Below, piece after piece: positions 25,963 through 35,241 of a stretch of DNA of 64,000 bases. The position numbers and the translations under genes are program-made. Origin of the DNA: Spongiibacteraceae bacterium (GTDB lineage: Bacteria > Pseudomonadota > Gammaproteobacteria > Pseudomonadales > Dasaniaceae); NCBI GenBank assembly GCA_028280715.1, contig JANQLG010000025.1, positions 1 through 64,000 on the forward strand, written 5' to 3'. Below the pieces are notes generated by a model. It saw nothing but the letters and a program-made list of their open reading frames with translations, searched no databases and was not told the origin of the DNA. Every line of letters begins with the position of its first letter. Within the stretch, counting starts at the first letter, position 1.

Positions 25963-26973
25963 ATGAGCAAGCAGCGCGTTTTAACGGGAATCACGACAAC
26001 GGGTACGCCACATTTAGGCAATTATGTTGGCGCTATCAAGCCAGCGATCGAAGCCAGTCGTGATGACAATGTGGATTCCTTTTTCTTCCTGGCAGACTAC
26101 CATGCTTTAATCAAATGCCATCAACCAGAATTGGTTAGACAGTCCACCAAGGAAATTGCGGCCACTTGGCTTGCTCTGGGTCTTGATACAGATAAGAGTA
26201 CTTTTTATCGCCAATCGGATGTGCCTGAAATTACTGAGCTCAGTTGGATATTAACCTGCATGACTGCAAAAGGCTTGATGAATAGAGCGCATGCTTATAA
26301 GGCGGCGGTGCAGACTAATGAAGAAGAGGGTGAAGATCCGGATTTTGGCATCACTATGGGGTTGTTCAGTTATCCGGTATTAATGGCTGCGGATATTTTG
26401 GCTTTCAATGGTGAAAAAATTCCTGTGGGTAAAGACCAGATTCAACATGTAGAAATGGCCAGAGATATTGCCCAGCGTTTTAATCATCATTTTGGTGAGC
26501 TTTTTGTATTGCCAGAAGCACAGGTTGATGATGACGTTGCTGTACTGAGTGGTTTGGACGGCAGAAAAATGAGTAAGTCCTATAACAATACCATTCCGTT
26601 GTTTTTGACCGAAAAGCAGTTGCAGAAACATATCAATAAAATCAAAACTAATCTGTTGGAGCCGGGTGACCCGAAAGACCCAGATGATTCGACAGTATTT
26701 GAAATCTGGAACGCTTTTGCTAACAAGGAACAAGTTCAATACATGCGTGAGCAATTTGCTGCAGGCATTGCCTGGGGGCAAGCCAAGAAGGAATTGTTTG
26801 CTCTTATCAATGAAGAATTGTCTGAAGCTCGCGAACGTTATAACGCGCTAATGGAGAATGCTGATTTTATTGAACAGGAATTGCAAAAGGGGGCTGTGAA
26901 AGCAAGGAGCTATGCTACACCTCTATTAGAGAAAGTACGGGACGCAGTGGGAATATCAGCGATTAAAAAATAA
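25963..26973 (+). CDS. trpS: Tryptophanyl-tRNA synthetase
   Basis: Class I aminoacyl-tRNA synthetase of 336 residues charging tRNA-Trp. The HIGH-type motif is [11 protein letters not shown] near 10-20, and the KMSKS loop is present as [10 protein letters not shown] near 202. [16 protein letters not shown] is characteristic of bacterial TrpRS. A bidirectional terminator follows 35 bases after the stop. Confidence 0.97.
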   Translation: MSKQRVLTGITTTGTPHLGNYVGAIKPAIEASRDDNVDSFFFLADYHALIKCHQPELVRQSTKEIAATWLALGLDTDKSTFYRQSDVPEITELSWILTCMTAKGLMNRAHAYKAAVQTNEEEGEDPDFGITMGLFSYPVLMAADILAFNGEKIPVGKDQIQHVEMARDIAQRFNHHFGELFVLPEAQVDDDVAVLSGLDGRKMSKSYNNTIPLFLTEKQLQKHINKIKTNLLEPGDPKDPDDSTVFEIWNAFANKEQVQYMREQFAAGIAWGQAKKELFALINEELSEARERYNALMENADFIEQELQKGAVKARSYATPLLEKVRDAVGISAIKK

Positions 26974-27007
26974 TTTTTCAGTATTTCCGGGAGTTGATAA
27001 CAAAAAA

Positions 27008-27030
27008 GCCGCCCGAGGGCGGCACATTTT
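27008..27030. terminator. Bidirectional intrinsic terminator
   Basis: The perfect stem GCCGCCC (27008-27014) and GGGCGGC (27017-27023) has a two-base loop, with AAAAAA on its left and ACATTTT on its right. The A-run supplies a six-U tail for the minus-strand gene at 27059, and the right side gives a weaker tail for trpS. It separates two convergent genes. Confidence 0.92.
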
Positions 27031-27058
27031 GACTCTAGGGAGAGCACTACATAAAACT

Positions 27059-27349
27059 TTAGAATCGTTTCGAAATGGAGATTCCACGATTGTTAATTCC
27101 CCATGCGAAGGATCTCTTCTCAACAACTAAGCCAACACCATATTTACCAGCTACTTTTGCTTGACCGAAGTACATGCCTTTGTTGATTTTAAAGCCTCTG
27201 ACTTTCAGGTCTTTGCTGTATTTCATCACTTCTACAGAGCTTTTTGCAGCTTCATAAAAACTGTCATTTGCCAGAACTGTTTGGCTGCTGAGCAGGAAAC
27301 CAAACAATGAGCAGAGAGCAAATTTGGCTACAGACTTGAAGGTTCGCAT
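27059..27349 (-). CDS. Small exported protein of unknown function
   Basis: A 96-residue protein with a signal peptide (RTFKSVAK, hydrophobic 11-22, cleavage after VLA27). The mature part of about 69 residues is basic and glycine-containing, with alternating segments FKINKGMYFGQAKVAG and GVGLVVEKRSFAWGINNRGISISKRF that suggest a small beta-sheet. GAGGAATTGCC precedes the ATG. It has its own strong terminator and stands alone between trpS and the TonB receptor gene. No family recognised. Confidence 0.6.
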   Translation of the reverse strand: MRTFKSVAKFALCSLFGFLLSSQTVLANDSFYEAAKSSVEVMKYSKDLKVRGFKINKGMYFGQAKVAGKYGVGLVVEKRSFAWGINNRGISISKRF

Positions 27350-27569
27350 GGCAATTCCTCGGTGTCTCGATGACTATGGGAATAACTATAACAGTGGAGA
27401 AAAAGTGCTCAATCGTGGATTGCCAAGGTTGTGTAACAGCTCACAGAGAAAGTTGGTTTTGTAATAAAAATATAATAAAAACAATAGGTTATGATGTTGT
27501 GAGCCAGTTAGCAAAAACTCAGAGGATTTGTGCTGGAGTTCAAACTAACGGGCTCACTGGGTAGGGAAG

Positions 27570-29699
27570 TTAGTAATTTAAGGAAATTTCTCCATAGAAA
27601 GATCTTGGCTCTCCTATGAAATAACGGTCGCCAGCGAAGGTGCTGAAATCGGCTCTTTCAGCATAATCCTTATCGGTCAGATTATTGATTCTAAATCGCA
27701 GCGATAGGTTGTCAGACACTCGGTGCTGGATGCGCAGGTGGAGTAAATCGTGGCCATCATAACGATTCTGATTGGTGATATTGGTGTAGTAGCTCCCCAT
27801 TGCCAGCCACTCTAATTCAATCGAATTTTTAAGGGTGGGCTGCCAGTTGAGTTTGACTGAGCTCATTCTGCGCGGCGCGGTGTCAATATCATTACCCGAG
27901 GTAGGAACAATAGTTGTTCCACCAGGACCAGGGGTGCTGACGTCATTAGTATATTTCTGCCTAGAGAAGGTGCCTGCAGCGGATAATTGCCATTGTGGGT
28001 TGATTTGCCAGCCTAGCTGATATTCCAAACCGTAGTGCTTGGTTTCACCATCATCGATATTCAGTCGATCTGAGTTTTGGAAGATGACATTGTCCTTTTC
28101 CATATAGAATGCTGTCAGGCTGTAATCTAACAGGCTGCCTTTGGTTTCAAAGCTTCTACCCTGCAGGCCCCATTCGATGCTGTCGATTTCTTCAGATTCC
28201 AGGTCTGCCTTGTTTTGTCCCGCCTGTAAGCGGTATAGCTCGGTGGCTTGAGGTGCTCTAAAACCATGAGATAGCCTGATGTGTGTACTCAAATTATCAT
28301 TGATAATCTGGCGGGCACTGGCCTGTATCGAAACATTTTCAAAGGAATCGGTGCTATCCGCTGGGCGGGAATAGCGACAGCCGACGGCATTAGTAAAACC
28401 GTTGACACAAATGGAGCCGTCCTCAGCTGTATTGCCGTCAATCATACGGTTGTCGTAATCGTATTCCAGAAACTCGTAACGAATGCCGGAAGATAGTGTT
28501 AGTGCCTCGGTGGCCTGATGATCCGCAGAAATAAAAGCGGCAATCAGCTCGGCATCCACTTCGTAGTCATATTGTTTTCCAGCGGGAAATGATGAGAAGC
28601 CAAACTCCTGACTCTGCTCTAACCAGGCATCGGTGATTTCTATATCGACACCTTGGCTTAAGGTAGTTTTATCGCTGATTGGACGATAGAAGATCGATTG
28701 AACTCCTGCGCTGGCTTGCCCATTTTCTTCCAGCGGTGTGCCAGGCAAAAAGTGCATCATAAAGTCCATATCGGTGTAGCGCGCATAGGGTGTGACGATA
28801 AATTCGCCACTATTTTTCAGCGCCTTGCTGATGCGCGTTTGAAGCCTGACCGATTGACTGTCTCTAAAGGCTTCCGGGTTGGGGTTTTCACGCTTACGGC
28901 TTTCGTCTTTGTAGGCATCGGTGCCGACGACGAACCCGGCAGTTTCCTGATTAATGTTAGTAACGCTCAATAGCGTCTTAAAAGAGAGGTCGCCGCTTTG
29001 GAAATCGTGTCTGGCAGAGAGTTTCTGCTGGTCAAACCCCGAGTTATCTTTATAGCCGCCGTCATGGGCGCTATTAAAACTAATACGATAGCCATGTTTA
29101 CCAACAGTATCACTGTGGCTGAATTTGATCCGGCCATAGTCGTGAGGGCCTGCTTCAAGGGATAGAGACCCTTCAGCCTGTTCTGACGGAGCCCTGCTCA
29201 CTACATTAATAACACCGTGTAATGCATCAGAGCCATGGATTACCATGCCTGGTCCCCTCAGCACCTCAATTTGTTGCGCTTGTTCTGTATTGATATCAAA
29301 TAGCTGGTTGACGTTACAGAATCCGGTAGCACGTACCGGGATGTTATCCTCGGCAATATAAAAAGCACCGCAGCTACCTGCACCTGTTAGCACGGGAGAA
29401 CGGATAGCCGTCAAGTGTTCCTGACCATTACCGCGGCTTATCCAGGCACCGGGAACTTGGGAAAGCGCCTCGTTGATATGAGTGTGAGCAATCAGCTCCA
29501 GCTGATCCAGGCCGACAACGCTGATACTTGCTGTTTGTTCATTCAACGACTGATGGTAACGGTTGGCAGTCACAGTTACCGTTTCTATGTCAGCATTGGC
29601 TATTGAAGACAGGGTGGTTGCGGCTATAAGGGTTAGCGAAGGAATGGTGTTTGAGTAAGTGGTCTCAAGTATGGTTTTTTTACGTTGTAATGTAGTCAC
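27570..29699 (-). CDS. TonB-dependent outer-membrane receptor
   Basis: A 709-residue receptor: signal sequence to about residue 36 (SSIANA), TonB box near 39-46 (ETVTVTA), plug domain about 55-165 with IEVLRGPGMVIHGSDALHGVINVVS, then a 22-strand barrel ending in the aromatic SFYGEISLNY. The plug contains a Cys pair (SCGAFYIAED and GFCNVNQLF). The C-terminal RINNLTDKDYAE is typical of siderophore and vitamin receptors. The ligand cannot be told: no uptake or riboswitch partner is adjacent. It diverges from a GGDEF gene across a spacer with repeated motifs. Confidence 0.93.
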   Translation of the reverse strand: MTTLQRKKTILETTYSNTIPSLTLIAATTLSSIANADIETVTVTANRYHQSLNEQTASISVVGLDQLELIAHTHINEALSQVPGAWISRGNGQEHLTAIRSPVLTGAGSCGAFYIAEDNIPVRATGFCNVNQLFDINTEQAQQIEVLRGPGMVIHGSDALHGVINVVSRAPSEQAEGSLSLEAGPHDYGRIKFSHSDTVGKHGYRISFNSAHDGGYKDNSGFDQQKLSARHDFQSGDLSFKTLLSVTNINQETAGFVVGTDAYKDESRKRENPNPEAFRDSQSVRLQTRISKALKNSGEFIVTPYARYTDMDFMMHFLPGTPLEENGQASAGVQSIFYRPISDKTTLSQGVDIEITDAWLEQSQEFGFSSFPAGKQYDYEVDAELIAAFISADHQATEALTLSSGIRYEFLEYDYDNRMIDGNTAEDGSICVNGFTNAVGCRYSRPADSTDSFENVSIQASARQIINDNLSTHIRLSHGFRAPQATELYRLQAGQNKADLESEEIDSIEWGLQGRSFETKGSLLDYSLTAFYMEKDNVIFQNSDRLNIDDGETKHYGLEYQLGWQINPQWQLSAAGTFSRQKYTNDVSTPGPGGTTIVPTSGNDIDTAPRRMSSVKLNWQPTLKNSIELEWLAMGSYYTNITNQNRYDGHDLLHLRIQHRVSDNLSLRFRINNLTDKDYAERADFSTFAGDRYFIGEPRSFYGEISLNY

Positions 29700-29778
29700 A
29701 GTCAGCTCGATAAAACGTTAATAGAATAATCAGCTATCCTTTCAATAATAAGGCGGCGATAAATGTTGTTTGTGGTAG

Positions 29779-29869
29779 TAGAAATTTATATGCCGATAGA
29801 GAGGAAAATGTGCCAATAGAAATTTATATTTATTATTTGAAACCAAGTAGTGTTTCATATAATTTCTAT
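29779..29869. promoter_or_regulatory. Repeated TAGAAATTTATAT motif in a divergent promoter region
   Basis: TAGAAATTTATAT occurs at 29779-29791 and again at 29817-29829, and in inverted form with one base missing (ATATAATTTCTA) at 29858-29869. TGCCRATAGA sequences accompany the direct copies. The spacer lies between the TonB receptor gene (minus) and the GGDEF gene (plus). Three related sites in both orientations fit a regulator binding there, but the protein is unknown. Confidence 0.5.
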
Positions 29870-29979
29870 TATTAAGCCATAACAAAGCCATCTTGTCGAT
29901 TGGCTGGTTACAGTCATTCGCCTAAATAAGAAGAGCTTTTGATTACTATAATTTAATCCAGTAGTAGGAAGGTAATAAG

Positions 29980-30876
29980 ATGCAGCAGTTGCCCACGTTG
30001 TTAGTCATAGGCTCGTTGAGCGATGATTCATTATTGACTGGTTTAACGGAAGAAATATCCTTGATTTATGCCAAGGATGCTGATGCTGTTATTGATATTA
30101 CCTCTGATGGCGAATCCATTGACTGTATTTTGCTTGATGCCGCTAGCCTTGGTGATGAGGCGCATGAAACTTGTCTTTGGTTAAAGACTGACAAAGAATT
30201 GAAAATGTTACCTATCGTTGTTATTGAAGCTGAATCCAGTCAGATGACACGATGGTTAAAAGCGGGCGCTAATGATGTGTTAAACGCTTCGCTGCCTCTA
30301 GAAATTTTCTTCAATCGTATTAAATTATTAATCGAGCTAAAACATAAAACGGGCTTGCTATCGGGTTTAGCCGCTTTGGATGAACTAACGGCGTTGGCGA
30401 GTCGACAACGGCTGAATGAATACCTTGATATTGAGTGGCGCAGAAGTTTGCGAGAGTACTATCCCTTATCGTTGATCAAAATTGATATCGATGGTTTTAC
30501 GGCGTTTAATGATCATTATGGAGTAGGCGTAGGTGATGATGTGTTAAAACGACTTGCGCGTTCTCTCGAGCCGCTTTGTAAAAGGGCTGCTGATATGATC
30601 TCGCGTTACGGTGCTGACGAATTTGTCATTTTGTTGCCAGCGGTTGAACTTGAAAATGCATTAGTGGTTGCTGAAAAAGCACTAGAAAGCGTCAGGCAAT
30701 TAAATATCGAACATTCGCACTCTACTGTTTCTGATCGAATCACGGTCAGTATTGGAGTGGCTTCTATGGAACCTAACAGGGATAGCCGCTGTCAGGATTT
30801 ATTGGATGAGGCGGGGGAAATACTATACCGCGCTCAGCAGGCAGGTGGTGATCAGGTGCAAGGAATCGCAGTTTGA
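29980..30876 (+). CDS. GGDEF protein with degenerate receiver and GADEF signature
   Basis: A 298-residue protein built like the REC-GGDEF regulator at 13471 but altered at key points. The receiver (1-125) keeps Asp53 but lacks the acidic pair (VIGS instead of VDD) and the conserved lysine (NASLP replaces the TKPF-type motif). The GGDEF domain carries GADEF at 211-215 instead of GG(D/E)EF, while RAAD (202-205) preserves the c-di-GMP inhibitory-site pattern. It may bind rather than make c-di-GMP, or have reduced activity. It is divergent from the TonB receptor gene. Confidence 0.88.
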   Translation: MQQLPTLLVIGSLSDDSLLTGLTEEISLIYAKDADAVIDITSDGESIDCILLDAASLGDEAHETCLWLKTDKELKMLPIVVIEAESSQMTRWLKAGANDVLNASLPLEIFFNRIKLLIELKHKTGLLSGLAALDELTALASRQRLNEYLDIEWRRSLREYYPLSLIKIDIDGFTAFNDHYGVGVGDDVLKRLARSLEPLCKRAADMISRYGADEFVILLPAVELENALVVAEKALESVRQLNIEHSHSTVSDRITVSIGVASMEPNRDSRCQDLLDEAGEILYRAQQAGGDQVQGIAV

Positions 30877-30890
30877 CCTATATTTTTTAA

Positions 30891-31298
30891 CTAATGATTG
30901 ATATGTACTACAACTTTCCTGTCGCCATGCATGTGGCGGTGTTCCCATAAATAAATTCCCTGCCAGGTGCCCAGCGTCAGTTTACCATTCATAATAGGGA
31001 TAGAAAGATTAGTCGCTGTTAACGCAGATTTTATGTGAGCGGGCATATCATCTGCGCCTTCTAACACATGTGTATAAAGAGGGTCGTTTTCCGGCACTAA
31101 TCTGTTTAACCAGTTTTCCAGATCGTGTTGTGCTGACGGGTCATAATTTTCCTGAATCAGTAGACTGGCCGAAGTGTGTTGAATAAACAGCGTGCACAAC
31201 CCTTCATTAATATTTGCCTGATTGACGACGGCATTGACTTGTTTGGTAAAACTATAGAGCCCTTGGCCAGCAACAGATATAGACAGTGTTTTAATCAT
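30891..31298 (-). CDS. yjbQ: YjbQ family protein (UPF0047)
   Basis: A 135-residue protein of the compact YjbQ fold. The conserved HTSASLLIQENYDP (41-54) and GTWQGIYLWEHR with three late histidines form the family active site. E. coli YjbQ has weak thiamine-phosphate synthase activity, and its true role is unsettled. It lies 22 bases downstream of the potassium channel gene on the same strand and converges with the GGDEF gene. Confidence 0.9.
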   Translation of the reverse strand: MIKTLSISVAGQGLYSFTKQVNAVVNQANINEGLCTLFIQHTSASLLIQENYDPSAQHDLENWLNRLVPENDPLYTHVLEGADDMPAHIKSALTATNLSIPIMNGKLTLGTWQGIYLWEHRHMHGDRKVVVHINH

Positions 31299-31319
31299 GG
31301 CGAAAAAATAATGGTTTTG

Positions 31320-32177
31320 CTAAAACAGTTTTTCAGGGTGGTTAGTGTCAGATTCATTTCTTTCAGGTAATTCAGCACCACAATGCTTGCAGAAATTAGC
31401 GTCGCTTTCATGGCCACTTCTTTCACAATTACTGCAACGCAGTGTTAATCGGTCGCGATTTATTTCATTGATTAACTCAGCACTGATAATGCCTGTTGGT
31501 ACAGCGATGATGGCATAGCCCGTTAACATAGCCATGGCTGCAATAGCTTGTCCAAATACAGTATGGGGGGTGATGTCTCCGTAGCCTACTGTCGTTACGG
31601 TAACAATTGCCCAATAGATACTGCGAGGGATGCTGGTAAAGCCGAAGATTGGACCCTCGATGATGTACATCAGTGATCCAAAAATGGTGACAATAATTAA
31701 TACCGAAAACAGAAATATAAAAATTTTTCTCCGCGATCTAATTAAAGAACGCCACAAAATATTTGCCTCTCCGGTGTATTGCAGTAATTTCAGTACACGA
31801 AAAATTCTTAACACGCGGAATAAGCGGATAATTAATAATAGATTCGTTGAAGGTATGATAAGCGAGAGGTAAGTGGGTAATACAGCGAGTAAATCAATTA
31901 GTCCATAAAAACTGGTTGCATAGCCTCTGGGATTGGGTGAGCAGTAAAGGCGCAGGCCGTACTCGATGGTAAATAATATGGTAAAGAACCATTCGATCGT
32001 ATGAAGTTGGAAGGCGTACTGTGATTCAATAGTTTCAATTGATTCCAGAATAACGGCTACAACACTGATCAAGATTGCTGTTATCAATAAGATATCAAAG
32101 CGTTTTCCTGCAGGAGTGTCTGTTCCAAAAATAACGCTATACAGTTTTTCTTTTAAATTTTCTGGTGTATCCATCAT
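31320..32177 (-). CDS. Voltage-gated potassium channel with C-terminal zinc ribbon
   Basis: A 285-residue six-helix ion channel. S1-S4 span about 25-140; S4 reads LLLIIRLFRVLRIFRVLKLL with arginines every third residue. The pore helix and filter TVTTVGYGD (about 195-203) define K+ selectivity. After S6, residues 250-275 carry CSNC and CKHC separated by about 15 residues, a zinc ribbon. Such a tail could sense redox or metal or help tetramer assembly. It is in the inner membrane. It shares a strand with yjbQ downstream. Confidence 0.92.
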   Translation of the reverse strand: MMDTPENLKEKLYSVIFGTDTPAGKRFDILLITAILISVVAVILESIETIESQYAFQLHTIEWFFTILFTIEYGLRLYCSPNPRGYATSFYGLIDLLAVLPTYLSLIIPSTNLLLIIRLFRVLRIFRVLKLLQYTGEANILWRSLIRSRRKIFIFLFSVLIIVTIFGSLMYIIEGPIFGFTSIPRSIYWAIVTVTTVGYGDITPHTVFGQAIAAMAMLTGYAIIAVPTGIISAELINEINRDRLTLRCSNCERSGHESDANFCKHCGAELPERNESDTNHPEKLF

Positions 32178-32373
32178 GTTCGAGCAGGTTTGTCAGCTTG
32201 TTATAAGGCCGGTTTTTAGCAATCTTGCCGCGAAGATTTTTTACATCAGGATTGATGTTTGTCAGTTGTATAGATTTAATAATAACAAATTGTATCTGTT
32301 ATGAAGTTAGAGTAAAGCCTAAAGTCATTGATCAGGTAGCCTTGTTGGCAATTACAGAATCTTAGGAGTTAGA

Positions 32374-33165
32374 ATGAGTACTATCCCATGTTATCAGGTA
32401 GATAGCTTTACCAATCAGTTATTTTCTGGAAATCCTGCAGCTGTAGTCCCGCTTGAAAGCTGGTTGCCGGACACAACCATGCAACAGATTGCAGCTGAGA
32501 ATAATCTTTCAGAGACAGCATTTTTTGTGCAACAGGGAGATACTTTTCATTTACGCTGGTTTACCCCAGAGCAGGAGGTTGATCTGTGTGGTCATGCTAC
32601 ATTGGCATCAGCTTTCGTGTTGTTCGACCTTCTTGATTACCAGAATCCGATAATTACTTTTGATACGCGAAGTGGCCCCCTTACTGTAGAGCGGAGGGAT
32701 TTATTGTTGGTTATGGATTTTCCCGCCAGGCCGCCAGAGCAATTGGATGTGTTGCCTGTCATTGCGAGGGCGCTAGGTGTCGAGCCTATTTGGGCAGGCT
32801 GTGCAAATTTCTGGTTATTGCTGCTGAAAGATGAAGAACAATTACTGCAGGTTAAGCCGGATTTTCAACAGCTTCTTGCGAGTACTGAAAAAGGCGTGAT
32901 TATTACTGCTCCCGGTAATGAGCCAGAGATTGATTTTGTATCCCGTTTTTTTGCACCGAATGTAGGCATTAACGAGGATCCGGTAACCGGATCTGCACAC
33001 TGTGTTTTGGTACCTTTTTGGGCTGATCGCCTCGACAAAACCGTGCTGAAAGCTAAACAGCTATCTGCTCGTGGTGGTGAGTTATCTTGTGAATTGTTAG
33101 AAGATAAAGTAAAGCTCAGTGGTGAATGTAAACTTTATTCAAGCGGGCAGCTGTATTTGGAATAA
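32374..33165 (+). CDS. PhzF-family isomerase/epimerase
   Basis: A 263-residue protein with the two-lobed diaminopimelate-epimerase-like fold. The family motifs are FTNQLFSGNPAAVV near 9-22, the active-site glutamate in NNLSETAFF, DLCGHATLASAFVL, and NEDPVTGSAHC. It probably catalyses a cofactor-free isomerisation. No phenazine genes are near, so a phenazine role is not implied. CTTAGGAG is a good ribosome site. The 3' end overlaps the convergent histidine kinase gene by 27 bases. Confidence 0.92.
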   Translation: MSTIPCYQVDSFTNQLFSGNPAAVVPLESWLPDTTMQQIAAENNLSETAFFVQQGDTFHLRWFTPEQEVDLCGHATLASAFVLFDLLDYQNPIITFDTRSGPLTVERRDLLLVMDFPARPPEQLDVLPVIARALGVEPIWAGCANFWLLLLKDEEQLLQVKPDFQQLLASTEKGVIITAPGNEPEIDFVSRFFAPNVGINEDPVTGSAHCVLVPFWADRLDKTVLKAKQLSARGGELSCELLEDKVKLSGECKLYSSGQLYLE

Positions 33166-34467
33166 CGCGCCACCCAGAGGGGACTCATCAATCGATAGTT
33201 TACCCTGATAGCTGTCGATAATATCTCTTACTACGTCCAACCCGATACCTTGTCCACTGTGGCGGGTGTCGGCACGTTGCCCACGTTTTATAATCTCTTC
33301 GCGTAAGGAGGGTTCAATGCCGTCGCCATCATCGTGGATATCTATGATAGCAACATGATTTTTTTCTGTTGCTACAATCTTGATTTGTTGTTTGCAGGCT
33401 TTACAGGCGTTATCCAATACATTACCAAGGATTTCCATCAGATCTCGCTGGTCACCTTTAACGTGTGTTGTTTCGTTGATATCCACTGCAAATGTGATTT
33501 GTTTCTGCTGGTAAACCTTGGCGAGAGCTGTGGTTAATCGCGTTATACAGGCTTTGATGGAAACATTATCAGCCAGTTTATGTGAGCTACCTGCTACCGC
33601 TCGTTGTAGTTGATGTTTAATAATGTCATCCATTCGTTCGGTTTGTTCTACCACTAAATGATGATTAGCTTTCGATGTTCTTAACTCACCCTGAATAACC
33701 GCTAATGGTGTTTTTAGACTATGGGCCAGATCAGCTAATGTCGCATGATAACGATCACGTTGTTTTCGTTCTGTCACTAATAACTCGTTGAGGTTGCTTA
33801 CGACAGGTTCCAGTTCTCTGGGATAGTTGCCTTCAATTGATGATCGTTCTCCCTGTTCCACCTGTTTGAGTTTTTGTGCTAACTGTCTTAGTGGCTCGGT
33901 TCCCCAGCGTAAAATGATCAGTAATATGGCGATTAACGAAATACCCGTAATAGCTAGCCAGAGTTTTAATCGGTCTGAAAAGTCGTTGATGATTGCTGAA
34001 CTGGGCGCTCTATCTTCAAGTACAGTAAAGGTTAAAAGTTCTTGTTGATTATCAACGATTTCCCATAACACACTGTAATGATAGATAAAGAATTGTTCTG
34101 TGACGTTAAATTCAGCGTTGCCTATTTGTGGATTGTTTGCCGCCAAAAGGCTCGGATCAATGCTGGTGTTGTATGCCGAGTAGGATTGCCATAATTGGCT
34201 ACCATCTTGTCGGCTAATATAACCGTAGAGCCCTGATTGATATTGATCAAAACGTTCTTCGCGTAATATTTCTGGCATCTCAACCGTGTTATCACCAGGA
34301 ATGGCTGAGGAGAGTAGTACGTAATTATGCAATTCAATTTGTTGTTCTTTAGTTTCTATCAGATTGTCGATAAAAATTTGCAGAACAACATAACCGAGTG
34401 TGCCAAAAAAAATTGTTAGTACAATAAAGCTGGCAAGGAGCAGGCGACCAAATAGCGTGTTGGGCAA
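33139..34467 (-). CDS. PhoQ-like sensor histidine kinase
   Basis: A 442-residue inner-membrane kinase. TM1 is about 8-32, the periplasmic sensor about 33-168, TM2 about 169-187, then HAMP. The phospho-accepting His249 is in HSLKTP, the H-box of the PhoQ group. ATP-binding motifs are NVLDNACKA (N), DDGDGIE (G1) and GQGIGLDVV (G2). The sensor has scattered acidic residues, but no long acidic patch like the Mg-sensing PhoQ of enterics is evident. The partner regulator gene lies 63 bases upstream. Confidence 0.9.
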   Translation of the reverse strand: MPNTLFGRLLLASFIVLTIFFGTLGYVVLQIFIDNLIETKEQQIELHNYVLLSSAIPGDNTVEMPEILREERFDQYQSGLYGYISRQDGSQLWQSYSAYNTSIDPSLLAANNPQIGNAEFNVTEQFFIYHYSVLWEIVDNQQELLTFTVLEDRAPSSAIINDFSDRLKLWLAITGISLIAILLIILRWGTEPLRQLAQKLKQVEQGERSSIEGNYPRELEPVVSNLNELLVTERKQRDRYHATLADLAHSLKTPLAVIQGELRTSKANHHLVVEQTERMDDIIKHQLQRAVAGSSHKLADNVSIKACITRLTTALAKVYQQKQITFAVDINETTHVKGDQRDLMEILGNVLDNACKACKQQIKIVATEKNHVAIIDIHDDGDGIEPSLREEIIKRGQRADTRHSGQGIGLDVVRDIIDSYQGKLSIDESPLGGALFQIQLPA

Positions 34468-34530
34468 AATTTTTCTCCTCCAGCCAGCTTCTTTTGACGG
34501 TTAATGGTTTGAAGGTTTGGGTTATTGAAG

Positions 34531-35211
34531 TTACGTGTTTGCCTTTAGATCAAACCGGTAACCCTGGCCTCTAACAGTCGCGATAGGTTTTAAATCATTG
34601 TTGGGATCAATTTTTTTCCGTAAGCGACCAATAAAGACTTCAATGACATTGCTGTCGCGATCAAAATCCTGATTATAAAGATGTTCAGTGAGCTCTGCTT
34701 TGGAGATGACTTTGCCCGCATGATGCACAAGATATTCAAGGGCATTGTACTCGTAGCTGGTTAAAGTTATCGGAGAATCATTAATCGCAACGGATTTTGC
34801 AGAGGTATCTATGTGTAGTGGACCAAACTCCAATATCGGACTTGCCTTTCCTGCTTGTCGTCGAAGTAATGCATTAATGCGAGCAAAAATTTCTTCGGTA
34901 TGAAAGGGTTTGACAACATAGTCATCGGCACCGGCTTCGAGGCCTTCCACTTTGTCTTGCCAGTTATCTCTGGCTGTAAGAATTAGGACTGGTAGCGTTA
35001 TTGCCTCCTGACGAATAGTTTTGATAATTTCTATGCCGGAAATTTCTGGTAAGCCTAGATCGACGATAGCGAGATCATAGGGATATTCTCTCAGCATGAA
35101 TAAACCCTCTTTGCCATCACTGGCTGTATCCGTCGCGAATTGCTTTTTTTGCAGGCTATCCGCTAATTGCTGGCGTAGGTTTGCTTCGTCTTCTATAACC
35201 AGGATGCGCAT
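34531..35211 (-). CDS. PhoP-like OmpR-family response regulator
   Basis: A 226-residue regulator. The receiver domain has the acidic Glu7-Asp8-Glu9, phospho-acceptor Asp51 and Lys101 in VVKPF. The winged-helix domain (about 125-222) has SYEYNALEYLVHHAGKVISK, DSNVIEVFIGRLRKKID and the final VRGQGYRF. It pairs with the kinase encoded just downstream. The order small exported protein - regulator - kinase on one strand suggests that the system controls envelope functions and perhaps its own operon. Targets are not known. Confidence 0.93.
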   Translation of the reverse strand: MRILVIEDEANLRQQLADSLQKKQFATDTASDGKEGLFMLREYPYDLAIVDLGLPEISGIEIIKTIRQEAITLPVLILTARDNWQDKVEGLEAGADDYVVKPFHTEEIFARINALLRRQAGKASPILEFGPLHIDTSAKSVAINDSPITLTSYEYNALEYLVHHAGKVISKAELTEHLYNQDFDRDSNVIEVFIGRLRKKIDPNNDLKPIATVRGQGYRFDLKANT

Positions 35212-35241
35212 AATCTTCGAAAGGAAATACCGTGAGAAAAT

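Noticed and set aside
28698-28973. Plus-strand frames across the TonB receptor gene
   Set aside because: They are antisense to a receptor with intact plug and barrel; no independent support.
29700-29979. Cobalamin or other riboswitch ahead of the TonB receptor
   Set aside because: No B12-box-like or other aptamer core was seen; only short repeated motifs.
32374-33165. Phenazine biosynthesis locus
   Set aside because: Only a PhzF-fold protein is present; no other phz gene is near.
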